A stretch of DNA of 39,640 nt from Campylobacteraceae bacterium (GCA_027055805.1 JALUMR010000050.1:1-39640), one strand, 5' to 3'; numbered from the stretch's first letter, positions 7,306-16,642 are shown. The notes: a model not told the origin generated them from the letters alone. Numbers and translations are program-made.

Positions 7306-10300
7306 GTTTTATTACTAGTAATAAAAAAGTAATCTATTCACTTGCACTCATACTGCTTTTGAGTGGTTGTGGAGAAGACAGGGTAGCTACTGCTGATTTA
7401 GATACAGATAATGATGGTATCACTGATAGACAAGAGGCTGTATTGGGAACATCTTATATAAATCCAGATAGTGATGGTGATGGAATTTCTGATGGAGATG
7501 AATCTTCAGAAGACAGTGATGGTGATGGTGTTATTGATGCCTTAGAGTCTTCGATTATAGATAGTGACCATGATGGGGTTTTCAATCAATTTGATAGCAA
7601 AAATGATGACCCAACTAATGATAGCGATGGGGATGGAATCTCTAATCAGTATGAGTTGATAGCTGGGACTAATCCTCTTGATATCAATGACTTTCCGAAT
7701 ATGGAACTTGATAGTGATAATGATGGTTTACCAAACAGTGTAGACCCAAATGATAATAACCCTGATAGTGATGGCGATGGTATACCTGATGGAGCTGATG
7801 CAGATGTGAATGGTGATGGTATTTTAGATAATGGTCTTGATGGAGATAAAGATGGTATAGCTAATTGGGCAGATTCTGATTTAACGGGTGATGACTTTGA
7901 TGGTGATGGCATTAATAATCGGTATGATTTAGATGATGATAATGATTTGTTGGATGATGCAAAAGACCCTAATGATTACAACTCTGATACTGATGGTGAT
8001 GGTATTCAAGATGGTTTTGATGCAGATGTGAATGGTGATGGTATCATTGATAATGGAGTAGATAGTGATGGAGATGGTATAAATGATAAATATGATAATG
8101 TCGATAACTCTAAAGATAGAGACCATGATGGGTTGCCTGATGATTTGGACCCTGATGATTATAATTATGATATGGATGGCGATGGTATAGCAGATGGAGC
8201 CGATGCCGATGTAAATGGTGATGGGATAGTTGATAATGGAACAGATAGAGATGGTGATGGGATTAATGATAGTTCCGATGTTGATGTAAATGGTGATGGA
8301 GTTGTAGATAATGGTAGTGACAGTGATGGAGATGGTATAGCTGATGATAAGGATACCATTGATGATAATGCAGATAGAGACCATGATGGTCTTCCTGATG
8401 CCATAGACCCCAATGATAATAACAGGGATAGTGATTATGATGGTATACCAGATGGAATAGACGCTGATGTTGATGGAGATGGTCGAGTTGATAATGGTCT
8501 TGATAGTGACGGAGATGGTATAAATGATATTGCTGATGTAGATGTAAATGGCGATGGTATAGCTGATAATGGAACAGACCATGATGGTGATGGAATGAAT
8601 GATGCTTATGATGAAGATGATGATAATGATGGGCTTCCTGATAATCTTGACCCCAATGATGCCAATAGTGACAGTGATGGAGATGGTATTCCTGATGGAA
8701 TAGATGCAGATGTCAATGGTGACGGTGGATTTGATAATGGTGTTGACAGTGATGGTGATGGAATCAATGACAAAGCTGATGTGGATGTCAATGGCGATGG
8801 TATACCTGATAATGGTATAGACAGTGATGGTGATGGGGTTAATGATAATTATGATGAGGTGGATAATCGTGAAGATAGTGATGGAGATGGACTTCCCGAT
8901 GCTCTTGACCCTAATGACAATAATCACGACAGTGATGGAGATGGCATACCTGATGGAGCTGATGCAGATGTCAATGGAGATGGTGTAGTCGATAATGGAA
9001 TTGATAGTGATGGTGATGGTATTAATGACTTTTCTGATGTAGATGTTAATGGAGATGGCAACCTTGATAATGGAGTCGATAGTGATGGAGATGGTATAGC
9101 TGATACTCAAGATACAATAGATAATAGTGTTGATAGTGACCATGATGGTTTAGCTGATAGCATAGACCCTAATGCTAATAATTATGATAGTGATGGTGAT
9201 GGTATACCTGATGGAGCTGATGCAGATGTCAATGGTGATGGTATAGTTGATAATGGAGTTGATAGTGATGCTGATGGAATTAATGATTTTGCTGATGTAG
9301 ATGTAAATGGTGATGGTACGCTAGATAATGGAGTTGATAGTGATGGTGATGGAATAGCTGATGATAAAGATACAATAGATAATCATCAAGATAGTGATGG
9401 AGATGGACTCCCCGATGCTATTGACCCCAATGATAATAATAGTGATAGTGATGGAGATGGTATTTTAGATGGAGCTGATGTTGATGTTAATGGTGATGGG
9501 ATTATTGATAATGGTTATGACCATGATGGTGATGGAGTCAACGATTTATCTGATGAAGATGATGATAATGATGGTATAAAAGATGTAGATGACCCAAATC
9601 CTAAAAATTATGACAGTGATGGTGATGGGATTATTGATGGAGTTGATGCTGATGTTAATGGTGATGGAGCATTAGACAATGGAGCCGATAGCGATGGTGA
9701 TGGTATTGCCGATGAGGCTGATGTTGATGTCAACGGAGATGGTATAGCTGATAATGGTGTGGACAGTGATGGTGATGGTGTTAATGATGCTCATGATTTG
9801 GTAGATAACAATAGCGATAGAGACCATGATGGACTCCCCGATGCTCTTGACCCTAATGATAATAACCCCGATAGTGATGGTGATGGTCTTGCTGATGGGG
9901 CTGATAGTGATGTAGATGGTAATGGTATAGCAGATAATGGCGTAGACAGTGATGGTGATGGGGTTAATGATTTAAGTGATAGTGATAGCAATGGTGATGG
10001 GATTATTGATAATGGAATCGATAGTGATGGTGATGGAATAGCTGATAGATATGACCCAATTGATAACAATGCAGATAGAGACCATGATGGACTCCCCGAT
10101 GCTCTTGACCCTAATGACAATAACAGTGATAGTGATGGAGATGGTATTCCTGATGGAGCTGATGTTGATGTCAATGGAGATGGTATAGCTGATAATGGAG
10201 TCGATAGTGATGGTGATGGTATTAATGATATTGCTGATGTTGATAGAGATGGTGATGGGCTTTTAGATATTTATGACCCTAATCCAAACAATCCAGATAT

Positions 10301-11918
10301 GGATGGTGATGGAATTCCTGATGGTGTTGATGCTGATATGGATGGTGATGGAACATCGGATAATGGAGTGGATAGTGATGGTGATGGTATTATAGATTAT
10401 GCAGATGTAGATATAGATGGTGATGGGATTGTTGACAATGGAGTAGATAGTGATGCTGATGGCATTAATGATAGTCACGATTTGGTAGATAATAGATTGG
10501 ATAGAGACCATGATGGGCTTCCTGATTATGTTGATCCTCAACCATATAATGCTGATATTGATGCAGATGGTATTCCTGATGGAGCTGATGCAGATATAGA
10601 TGGCGATGGTATCCTTGATAATGGTGCAGATAGTGATGGTGATGGTATTAATAATATTGCTGATATTGATAATCATCCTGAAGCTATAGATAGCGATGGT
10701 GATGGTATCAGAAACCATTATGATATAGATGATGATAACGATGGCTTAACAGATAGTGAAGAGGAACTTGTGGGAACCAATCCTACTTTAAGAGATAGTG
10801 ATGGAGATGGTAAACCTGATAAAGTTGATGGGTTGAATGATAGTGATGGAGATGGAATTATTAATGCGTTGGATTCTTCTTTGATAGACAGTGATGCGGA
10901 TGGTGTTGTTGATGAATTAGATGCTGAAAATAGCAACCCAACTAACGATAGTGATGGAGATGGACAAGCCAATATAAAAGAGATAGAGTGTTCAGATGGA
11001 GACCCTCTTGATGAAGAACAGAGTTGTCCATGGGCAACGGAAACAGTAGAGGGTCTAGCAATGAGTTCCGTTGGTTTTACATATGTGCCAGGTGGATTTG
11101 ATGTTGATGGAGATGGAATCAATGAGAGTGGTTTTTGGTTGTCTGCTTATCAAGCTAGAGAATCTAGCAGTGAAATTTCAGCTGAAGATATTATTAATAT
11201 TGTAGGAAACTATGATGATTATATTCAAGAGCATTTTACACTTGTTAATAGTGTACTTTCGATAAGAGGATATACGCATAATATTTTAGAAGAGACATTA
11301 AAAGCCAATGAGTTATCATTTACTTCTGATGTGGCATTAACTCAGGATAGGATTAGTAGTATGCCTCCATATTTGGCTTTAGCCAGTTTAAGCAAGTATG
11401 AAATTCGTGACAGTAGTGGTAATCTCGTGAATAGTAATTTTCAGTTATTGACGCAAAAGCAGTATGTACATATTAAAAAACTACTTGATGCAGATTTTGA
11501 AAATGGAGGGGATGGAACTACCTTAAGAAATGGGCTTCTTGGGAATGATATTCAAGTACCTACTTCTGATTATGGTGTGCATGTTTATGAGTTTGGAGAG
11601 AGATATAAAGAGTACTTAAAAGATATGGTTTGGCTTATTGATGCTGATTTAAATATTCAATTTGATATGGATAGAGATGTTCCTGATTGGTGGGAGGTAG
11701 ATAGAGATAAAATACTTTATAATGGAGATAGACGATATGGAGCAAACAGTACGCTAGATGTTGGTATGGGTGTAGGAACCTATAAGGATAATTATTCAGT
11801 TATGGTACGGGGTGGATCTATTTTAGATTTAACTCAGGGTACTACAGGAGTTGATAGTGATAGCCCAGGGAGTACCAATGGAATAGGTTTTAGAGCAGCT
11901 ACTCCTTATTTGGAGTAG
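7302..11918 (+). CDS. Giant Asp-rich lipoprotein: TSP3-like calcium-repeat stalk with FGE/lectin-like head
   Basis: The product has 1538 residues. The N-terminus is a lipoprotein signal (LALILLLSG then C23), so it is probably anchored by lipid at the outer membrane. Residues from about 35 to 1240 are almost entirely thrombospondin-type-3/EF-hand-like repeats of the type DSDGDGIPDGADADVNGDG; a sample unit is about one third Asp. These form a higher-order repeat of roughly 60-90 residues, with about thirteen D-P-N-D-N-N-type boundaries. Similar capping modules flank the array. The C-terminal 296 residues (from about 1243) are non-repetitive, begin with VGFTYVPGGFDVDGDG and GFWLSAYQA, and end with MVRGGSI...GIGFRAATPYLE. 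That pattern resembles the FGE-sulfatase/C-type-lectin-like fold. Expected structure: a long calcium-stiffened stalk carrying a globular head. It overlaps the OmpA-like gene by 4 bases. An adhesin role is inference. Confidence 0.8.
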   Translation: MSFITSNKKVIYSLALILLLSGCGEDRVATADLDTDNDGITDRQEAVLGTSYINPDSDGDGISDGDESSEDSDGDGVIDALESSIIDSDHDGVFNQFDSKNDDPTNDSDGDGISNQYELIAGTNPLDINDFPNMELDSDNDGLPNSVDPNDNNPDSDGDGIPDGADADVNGDGILDNGLDGDKDGIANWADSDLTGDDFDGDGINNRYDLDDDNDLLDDAKDPNDYNSDTDGDGIQDGFDADVNGDGIIDNGVDSDGDGINDKYDNVDNSKDRDHDGLPDDLDPDDYNYDMDGDGIADGADADVNGDGIVDNGTDRDGDGINDSSDVDVNGDGVVDNGSDSDGDGIADDKDTIDDNADRDHDGLPDAIDPNDNNRDSDYDGIPDGIDADVDGDGRVDNGLDSDGDGINDIADVDVNGDGIADNGTDHDGDGMNDAYDEDDDNDGLPDNLDPNDANSDSDGDGIPDGIDADVNGDGGFDNGVDSDGDGINDKADVDVNGDGIPDNGIDSDGDGVNDNYDEVDNREDSDGDGLPDALDPNDNNHDSDGDGIPDGADADVNGDGVVDNGIDSDGDGINDFSDVDVNGDGNLDNGVDSDGDGIADTQDTIDNSVDSDHDGLADSIDPNANNYDSDGDGIPDGADADVNGDGIVDNGVDSDADGINDFADVDVNGDGTLDNGVDSDGDGIADDKDTIDNHQDSDGDGLPDAIDPNDNNSDSDGDGILDGADVDVNGDGIIDNGYDHDGDGVNDLSDEDDDNDGIKDVDDPNPKNYDSDGDGIIDGVDADVNGDGALDNGADSDGDGIADEADVDVNGDGIADNGVDSDGDGVNDAHDLVDNNSDRDHDGLPDALDPNDNNPDSDGDGLADGADSDVDGNGIADNGVDSDGDGVNDLSDSDSNGDGIIDNGIDSDGDGIADRYDPIDNNADRDHDGLPDALDPNDNNSDSDGDGIPDGADVDVNGDGIADNGVDSDGDGINDIADVDRDGDGLLDIYDPNPNNPDMDGDGIPDGVDADMDGDGTSDNGVDSDGDGIIDYADVDIDGDGIVDNGVDSDADGINDSHDLVDNRLDRDHDGLPDYVDPQPYNADIDADGIPDGADADIDGDGILDNGADSDGDGINNIADIDNHPEAIDSDGDGIRNHYDIDDDNDGLTDSEEELVGTNPTLRDSDGDGKPDKVDGLNDSDGDGIINALDSSLIDSDADGVVDELDAENSNPTNDSDGDGQANIKEIECSDGDPLDEEQSCPWATETVEGLAMSSVGFTYVPGGFDVDGDGINESGFWLSAYQARESSSEISAEDIINIVGNYDDYIQEHFTLVNSVLSIRGYTHNILEETLKANELSFTSDVALTQDRISSMPPYLALASLSKYEIRDSSGNLVNSNFQLLTQKQYVHIKKLLDADFENGGDGTTLRNGLLGNDIQVPTSDYGVHVYEFGERYKEYLKDMVWLIDADLNIQFDMDRDVPDWWEVDRDKILYNGDRRYGANSTLDVGMGVGTYKDNYSVMVRGGSILDLTQGTTGVDSDSPGSTNGIGFRAATPYLE

Positions 11919-12021
11919 TGTTACTTTTTGACAATTAATTAATATAAATAGTAGGAGCTTTAAGCAGATTTTATTTTAACTAAGAGTAATATACTCCTAA
12001 TTAAAACCAAAGGATTCAATC

Positions 12022-12396
12022 ATGATGGGAATACCTCAACCAGCATTTTATATTTTTAAGTGCCAACAGTCAGCACCTCCTGGGATGCCAAAACCAAGCT
12101 GTGTAAGTCAGAATAACCCTGAGTCACAAGAGCTTATGCAACACCTTTCTCAGAAATTAATGATGAAAGGTATTATTGGAACTGTTCAGCCTATTCAGAC
12201 CTCTTGTCTTAACCGTTGTCAACAAGGGCCAGTTATCTTGGTTGAACCTGGTCATACTATGTATGTAGGGTTGACAAAAGAGAAGATTGATAGAATTATT
12301 GATGAACATATTATTGGTGGTAATGTTGTTAATGAATATGTTATTCCTGAGCAGATGTGGGGTGAGCCTGTCTCTCCTTCTGATATGGCTCGTTAA
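12022..12396 (+). CDS. Thioredoxin-like [2Fe-2S] ferredoxin
   Basis: The product is a 124-residue cytoplasmic electron-transfer protein. Four cysteines, C14, C27, C62 and C66, give the spacing C-x12-C-x34-C-x3-C, which is the ligand pattern of thioredoxin-fold [2Fe-2S] ferredoxins (related to the NuoE C-terminal domain). GPVILVEPGHTMYVGL after the last ligand is the conserved strand-turn of this fold. Two adjacent Met codons are possible starts; the first (ATGATG) is used here, with AAAGGA upstream. It stands alone between two surface-protein genes, with its own putative promoter and a downstream hairpin. Redox partner unknown. Confidence 0.82.
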   Translation: MMGIPQPAFYIFKCQQSAPPGMPKPSCVSQNNPESQELMQHLSQKLMMKGIIGTVQPIQTSCLNRCQQGPVILVEPGHTMYVGLTKEKIDRIIDEHIIGGNVVNEYVIPEQMWGEPVSPSDMAR

Positions 12397-12409
12397 TCTA
12401 TCTTTACCT

Positions 12410-12436
12410 GTGTATGATTATGTTTATATCATACAC
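12410..12436 (+). terminator. Possible terminator after ferredoxin gene
   Basis: GTGTATGAT (12410-12418) pairs with ATCATACAC (12428-12436), a 9-bp stem with a 9-base loop, 13 bases after the stop codon. It is followed by ATCTCTTT, so the U tract is poor. It may be a weak intrinsic terminator or an mRNA-stabilising hairpin. Confidence 0.45.
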
Positions 12437-12630
12437 ATCTCTTTAAAAAAATCTTTGCTTTCCTAACTGTTTTTTTCTATTTTTTATTAAAACTATTCGT
12501 ATTTCTCTCTTCTAATAGTTGATCTATTTTTATGATTTTTATTTAAAATTATATTATATAGTTTTAAAATAAGTTTTTGGCAAGTTTTATATTGTTATCC
12601 TAATTTTTCATAGTATATTAGGAGAGAAGA

Positions 12631-14490
12631 ATGGAACAATTATGGTATAAGCAGATTAAAATTGGCGTAACACTTTTTACAGCTCTTGTATTAAGTAGCT
12701 CATCTAGTTTAGCAGATTTTGAAAATATAGATTGTATAAAAAATCAAAAGACTTTAGGTATTTCAGTATCTGAATGTAAAGTCTTGGAAAAACTTTGGGA
12801 CAACACAAATGGTAAAGATTGGTTAGAAAATAAAGGTTGGGATACTTTAAATAGTGTTGCTACATGGGATGGAGTGACTATTGAAGATGGTAAAGTTTCC
12901 TCTTTACTTCTCTACTCAAACAATTTAAAGGGGGAAATTCCTTCAGAACTAGGGGCATTAAGTGGTTTAAAGAGGTTGTCTTTAACGCATAATAAGTTAT
13001 CTGGAGAAATCCCTGAATCAATAGGGGAGTTGTCTCAACTGATTTACTTAGAGTTAAGTAATAATAATCTAAGTGGTTCTATACCTTCATCTTTAGGTTC
13101 ACTTTCTCAGTTAAATGCGTTGTATCTTAATAACAATAAATTAAGTGGAAAGATTCCAGAGTCTTTAGGTGACTTGAAGCGTTTGGAGATATTAAAACTT
13201 TATGAAAATAACCTTAGTGGGGAGATACCTGTTAGCTTTGGAGCATTATCAAATTTAGATAGTCTCTCTTTATCAGAAAATAACTTAACAGGTTCTATCC
13301 CTGAAGAGTTAGGAGAGTTAACAAAATTAACCTATTTAGATTTAAAATCAAATCAATTGACAGGTACTATTCCTGTTCAGCTTGGAGAGTTAGAAAATTT
13401 AACAGGACTCTATTTACAAGATAACAAATTAGAAGGAACTGTTCCAAGCCATTTAGGTGATTTGGTACGTTTAACAGATTTAGATTTGTCAAATAATAAA
13501 TTAGAAGGCGATATTCCCTCTTCACTGGGAAACTTGTCTCTTTTAAGATATTTAAATGTAGCAAATAATCAATTGAGTGGAAATCTACCCTCTAGCTTAC
13601 TCAATCTTACTATAATAGACTACTTAAACTTAGAAGGAAATAGATTTGTTTTCTCAAATATAGAGGATATCTATTCAGAGCTTGTATATATACCGACATT
13701 GATTCTCTCTCCAGAAGTTTTATTGGATAAAAACAGTTCAATAGCAGTTGAAGATAAAATTTCAACGGATACTTTCGTAGCAACAAAAAGTTTAGTTGAA
13801 GAGGTAAAACCTACGATTATAACAATATTGAGTGAAGATGAACTGGCACTATTGGAAGTAGCAACGTTACAGATAGTAGGTACAGAAGAGGCAGGAGACT
13901 CTTTGGTGGTTGAAAATGAAGGAGAGTGGAGCATAGAGGATGATAAGATTATATTTACACCTTTGATTGCTTTTAAGGGGACACCTAAATCTATTTTCTA
14001 TACTATAAAAGATAATAATGGTGTAGTATCAAATCCAATAGAAATCTCTATTAAGAAAAATAAAACAGAAGCATTAACCATTAATCTTTTAGAACAAAAG
14101 AATGGGGATGTTGAAGGATATTCAGTTAGCATACTCTTGCCTGAAAGTTTTAAAGATAAGTACCCTGAGTATATCTTGAGTGAAGATAGAAAAAAGTTAA
14201 CGCTTGAGAAGCAAGGTGTTTGGCAGATAGAGGATAATGGCACAGCTACTTTTACTCCTGAAGAAGGGTTTAACGGTGAACCTGATGATATAGAGTATTT
14301 AGTATTATCAAAAAGTGGAGATAAATCTGCTGTTGGTATGATTGATATAAAATATAAGTTAACTTCAGAAGAAAATATGAATACAACGGATAATGTAGGA
14401 TTGTTTGGAATAAAAGAGTTACTACTTATGCTTCTTTTTGGTGGATTATTGGGAATGTTTTATATTGGAGAACTTGAAAATAAGAAATGA
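12631..14490 (+). CDS. Secreted leucine-rich-repeat protein with CshA-like domains and C-terminal anchor
   Basis: The product has 619 residues. A signal peptide (about 1-29, ending SSSLA) is followed by an N-terminal cap (LEKLWDNTNGKDWLENKGW) as seen in plant-type and bacterial LRR proteins. Then come about ten 24-residue leucine-rich repeats with the plant-type consensus SGxIPxxLGxLxxLxxLxLxxN, matching ten GxIP-like sites. After a linker, two beta-rich modules (about 395-475 and 485-575) carry GEWSIEDDKIIFTP and GVWQIEDNGTATFTP. These resemble CshA-type fibril repeats. The end is a hydrophobic helix (LLLMLLFGGLLGMFYIG) plus ELENKK, a likely membrane anchor. AGGAGAG precedes the start. It probably acts in cell-surface recognition or adhesion; the ligand is unknown. 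Confidence 0.8.
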   Translation: MEQLWYKQIKIGVTLFTALVLSSSSSLADFENIDCIKNQKTLGISVSECKVLEKLWDNTNGKDWLENKGWDTLNSVATWDGVTIEDGKVSSLLLYSNNLKGEIPSELGALSGLKRLSLTHNKLSGEIPESIGELSQLIYLELSNNNLSGSIPSSLGSLSQLNALYLNNNKLSGKIPESLGDLKRLEILKLYENNLSGEIPVSFGALSNLDSLSLSENNLTGSIPEELGELTKLTYLDLKSNQLTGTIPVQLGELENLTGLYLQDNKLEGTVPSHLGDLVRLTDLDLSNNKLEGDIPSSLGNLSLLRYLNVANNQLSGNLPSSLLNLTIIDYLNLEGNRFVFSNIEDIYSELVYIPTLILSPEVLLDKNSSIAVEDKISTDTFVATKSLVEEVKPTIITILSEDELALLEVATLQIVGTEEAGDSLVVENEGEWSIEDDKIIFTPLIAFKGTPKSIFYTIKDNNGVVSNPIEISIKKNKTEALTINLLEQKNGDVEGYSVSILLPESFKDKYPEYILSEDRKKLTLEKQGVWQIEDNGTATFTPEEGFNGEPDDIEYLVLSKSGDKSAVGMIDIKYKLTSEENMNTTDNVGLFGIKELLLMLLFGGLLGMFYIGELENKK

Positions 14491-14521
14491 TAGAATGAAG
14501 TTTTAGTAAATGTAAATTTGG

Positions 14522-14527
14522 TATAAT
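14522..14527 (+). promoter_or_regulatory. -10 element of panD-ybaB promoter
   Basis: A perfect TATAAT in the context TTTGGTATAATACG lies about 54 bases before panD. No clear -35 is visible, which is common for the housekeeping promoters of this phylum. Predicted start is near 14534. Confidence 0.5.
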
Positions 14528-14580
14528 ACGAAAAATAGAGGATAGCAATATAACTCTATATGTAAATAGGAGAAATCTTT

Positions 14581-14949
14581 ATGAATATTACTATGCTTTA
14601 TAGTAAACTGCACAGAGCGACAGTGACCGAAGCAAATTTACATTATGTGGGTTCCATTACCATTGACCAAAATTTACTAGATGCTGCAAATATGCGTGTT
14701 GGACAAAAGATAGATATTGTAAACATTAATAATGGTGAACGTTTTTCTACATATATTATACCAGGTGATAGAGGTAAAAAAGATATATGTTTAAATGGAG
14801 CAGCAGCACGAAAGGTGCATGTTGGTGATAAAATCATTATTATCGCTTATGCAAGTATGAGTGAAAAAGAGGCTGATGAATTTGAACCTAAAATTGTTAT
14901 TTTAGAAGATGATAATAGTATAGTACAAGAGTTTAAAGGATTAAAATAA
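14581..14949 (+). CDS. panD: Aspartate 1-decarboxylase (pyruvoyl enzyme)
   Basis: PanD decarboxylates L-aspartate to beta-alanine for pantothenate and coenzyme A synthesis. At 122 residues it is full length. The self-cleavage site is G24-S25 in [10 protein letters not shown], which generates the pyruvoyl group. K9 in [12 protein letters not shown], the block [16 protein letters not shown] and the late strand KIIIIAYA match the family. AGGAG lies 8 bases upstream of the ATG. Its stop codon shares one base with the start of ybaB (TAATG), so the pair is co-translated. Confidence 0.96.
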   Translation: MNITMLYSKLHRATVTEANLHYVGSITIDQNLLDAANMRVGQKIDIVNINNGERFSTYIIPGDRGKKDICLNGAAARKVHVGDKIIIIAYASMSEKEADEFEPKIVILEDDNSIVQEFKGLK

Positions 14950-15263
14950 TGTTTGAAGGTCTAGACATGAGTAAAATGGGGCAGATGATGGAAGAACTTC
15001 AATCAAAAGCCAAAGAGATGGAAGAGCAACAAAAGTCTATAACCATGACAGCTAAAGCTGGTGGGGGAATGATAGAGGTAACAGCTAATGGGGTAGGAGA
15101 GATTATTGATATGACCATTGATGATTCTATTTTAGATGATAAAGAGTCACTTCAAATTCTTCTTATCTCTGCTATGAATGATGTTTTAAAAATGGTAGAA
15201 GATAATAAAAAGTCTCAAGCAATGGGCATGATGGGTGGTATGAATCCATTTGGTATGTCATAA
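14949..15263 (+). CDS. Nucleoid-associated protein, YbaB/EbfC family
   Basis: This 104-residue DNA-binding protein of the YbaB/EbfC family acts as a dimer on the nucleoid. It shows the family pattern: an N-terminal helix rich in Met, Gln and Glu (MGQMMEELQSKAKEMEEQ), a beta section AGGGMIEVTANGVGEI and the C-terminal helix ILLISAMNDVLKMVEDNKK, then a Met/Gly-rich tail. It begins on the last base of panD. In many bacteria ybaB sits next to dnaX/recR; here it is paired with panD. DNA specificity cannot be read from sequence. Confidence 0.9.
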   Translation: MFEGLDMSKMGQMMEELQSKAKEMEEQQKSITMTAKAGGGMIEVTANGVGEIIDMTIDDSILDDKESLQILLISAMNDVLKMVEDNKKSQAMGMMGGMNPFGMS

Positions 15264-15277
15264 GTGATAGCCCTTAA

Positions 15278-16642
15278 ATGAAACAACGTATATTATCATA
15301 TTTTTCAGAAGGTCATAAAAGAAGTATCTTAGCAAAAAAGAATATTGTTTTTTCTCTATTTCTAAAATTCTTTTCAATGGTTATTATTTTTATTATGGTT
15401 AGTAAGTCTATAGGCTACTTAGGAAAAGAGGCTTATGGTCTATGGGTACTTTTATCGAGTGTATTGGTTTGGACAGAACTATTTGATTTTGGATTGACCA
15501 ATGGACTCCGTAATAAACTCTCCGAGTTATTAGCATCTAAAAATGATACTGCTAAAATTAATATTAATATGATTTCTGCAACCTATGCAAGTATGTTTTT
15601 TATAGCATTGATAATCTACATGATGGTAGGTTTAGTAGTTTATTTTGTAGATTGGAAAACACTTTTTTCTGTTAACCTCTTTAGCAATGAAGAGATTCAA
15701 TCTATATTAATGGTGATATTTTTTGCTCTTTCTTTTAATCTTTTTTTAAAACCTATTGATGCAATTTTAAAAGCCCTTCAATGGCCATCAGTGATGATGG
15801 TCTTTTCATTGGTTGGGTCAATACTTTCTTTACTGGCTCTTTATATACTCTTTGCAATAGATTTAGAAAATAGACTCTTTGCTTATACGGTAGTAATATC
15901 ATTTTTACCCGTTATAGTACTCTTTTTGGGTTCTATATATCTGTTTAAAAACAAGCTGAAAAGATTTAAACCAAATTTAAAAAATATTGATTTTAAATTG
16001 GCTAAAAATGTAAGTACTTTAGGGTACTCATTTTTTGTTATTCAATTTGCAGGATTGGTTATTTCTCAAACTGATAATGTAATTATTGCTTATTTATTTG
16101 GAACGCAGAGTGTCACAGAGTACAGCGTTGTCTATCGCTATTTTAGTCTTTTTTTAATTGGTACATCTATTGTTCTAACACCTTTTTGGAGTGCATTCAC
16201 AGAGGCATATATTAAGAAAGAGTTTGATTGGATAAGAAAGTCTATTCGTAAGTTACTGTTTACTTTTTCAGTAATGGCTTTGTTGGTTGCTCTTTTTGTA
16301 TGGTTTTCTGATGATGTTTATAAAATTTGGATTAATGATAATATGAATCTTCCATTATCTTTATCTATTGCTATGGGAGTTTATGTTGTTGTCTATAGCT
16401 TTTCAAATATATTTGTCTTCTTTGTGAATGGAACAGGATACATAAAAATCCAAATGTATATAGGTATAACAATGGCAATTTTAAATATACCACTCTCTTA
16501 TTTATTTGCACATATTATGGACTATGGAATAACAGGAGTCATTATATCTACAACAATTTGTGCAGCAATACCAGGTATATTCTCATATGTTCAATATAAT
16601 AGAATTATTAGTGGTAAAGCTAAGGGAATTTGGATAAAATAA
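15278..16642 (+). CDS. Polysaccharide/O-antigen flippase, Wzx-like (MOP superfamily)
   Basis: The product is a 454-residue integral membrane protein with about twelve hydrophobic segments spread over its length. The N-terminus has MVSKSIGYLGKEAYGLWVLL followed by FDFGLTNGLRNKLSE, a pattern typical of Wzx and related polysaccharide exporters that flip lipid-linked sugars across the inner membrane. It begins 14 bases after ybaB with no obvious ribosome site, so it may depend on read-through translation from panD-ybaB. The following DUF5672 and oxidoreductase genes make a small envelope-polysaccharide cluster. The exact substrate (O-antigen, capsule or other glycan) cannot be told. Confidence 0.82.
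   Translation: MKQRILSYFSEGHKRSILAKKNIVFSLFLKFFSMVIIFIMVSKSIGYLGKEAYGLWVLLSSVLVWTELFDFGLTNGLRNKLSELLASKNDTAKININMISATYASMFFIALIIYMMVGLVVYFVDWKTLFSVNLFSNEEIQSILMVIFFALSFNLFLKPIDAILKALQWPSVMMVFSLVGSILSLLALYILFAIDLENRLFAYTVVISFLPVIVLFLGSIYLFKNKLKRFKPNLKNIDFKLAKNVSTLGYSFFVIQFAGLVISQTDNVIIAYLFGTQSVTEYSVVYRYFSLFLIGTSIVLTPFWSAFTEAYIKKEFDWIRKSIRKLLFTFSVMALLVALFVWFSDDVYKIWINDNMNLPLSLSIAMGVYVVVYSFSNIFVFFVNGTGYIKIQMYIGITMAILNIPLSYLFAHIMDYGITGVIISTTICAAIPGIFSYVQYNRIISGKAKGIWIK

Noticed and set aside
7929-9143. 404-residue Ile-rich minus-strand ORF, and other long minus-strand ORFs (7646, 8165, 9791, 10263, 10718) opposite the repeat lipoprotein
   Set aside because: They are antisense shadows. The repeated GATGGT/GATAGT codons of the plus strand read as ATC/ACC/ATT or Ser/Pro codons on the other strand and contain no stops. 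Composition is monotonous, and there are no ribosome sites or domains.
7400-11000. Regular DNA repeats that might suggest a CRISPR array or satellite
   Set aside because: The repeats stay in one reading frame, vary at synonymous positions and encode calcium-binding motifs. There are no identical direct repeats with unique spacers of constant length.
11028-11918. Diversity-generating retroelement target, because the C-terminus looks like a CLec-fold variable protein
   Set aside because: No reverse transcriptase, no accessory gene, and no template repeat matching the 3' end of the gene is visible in the window.
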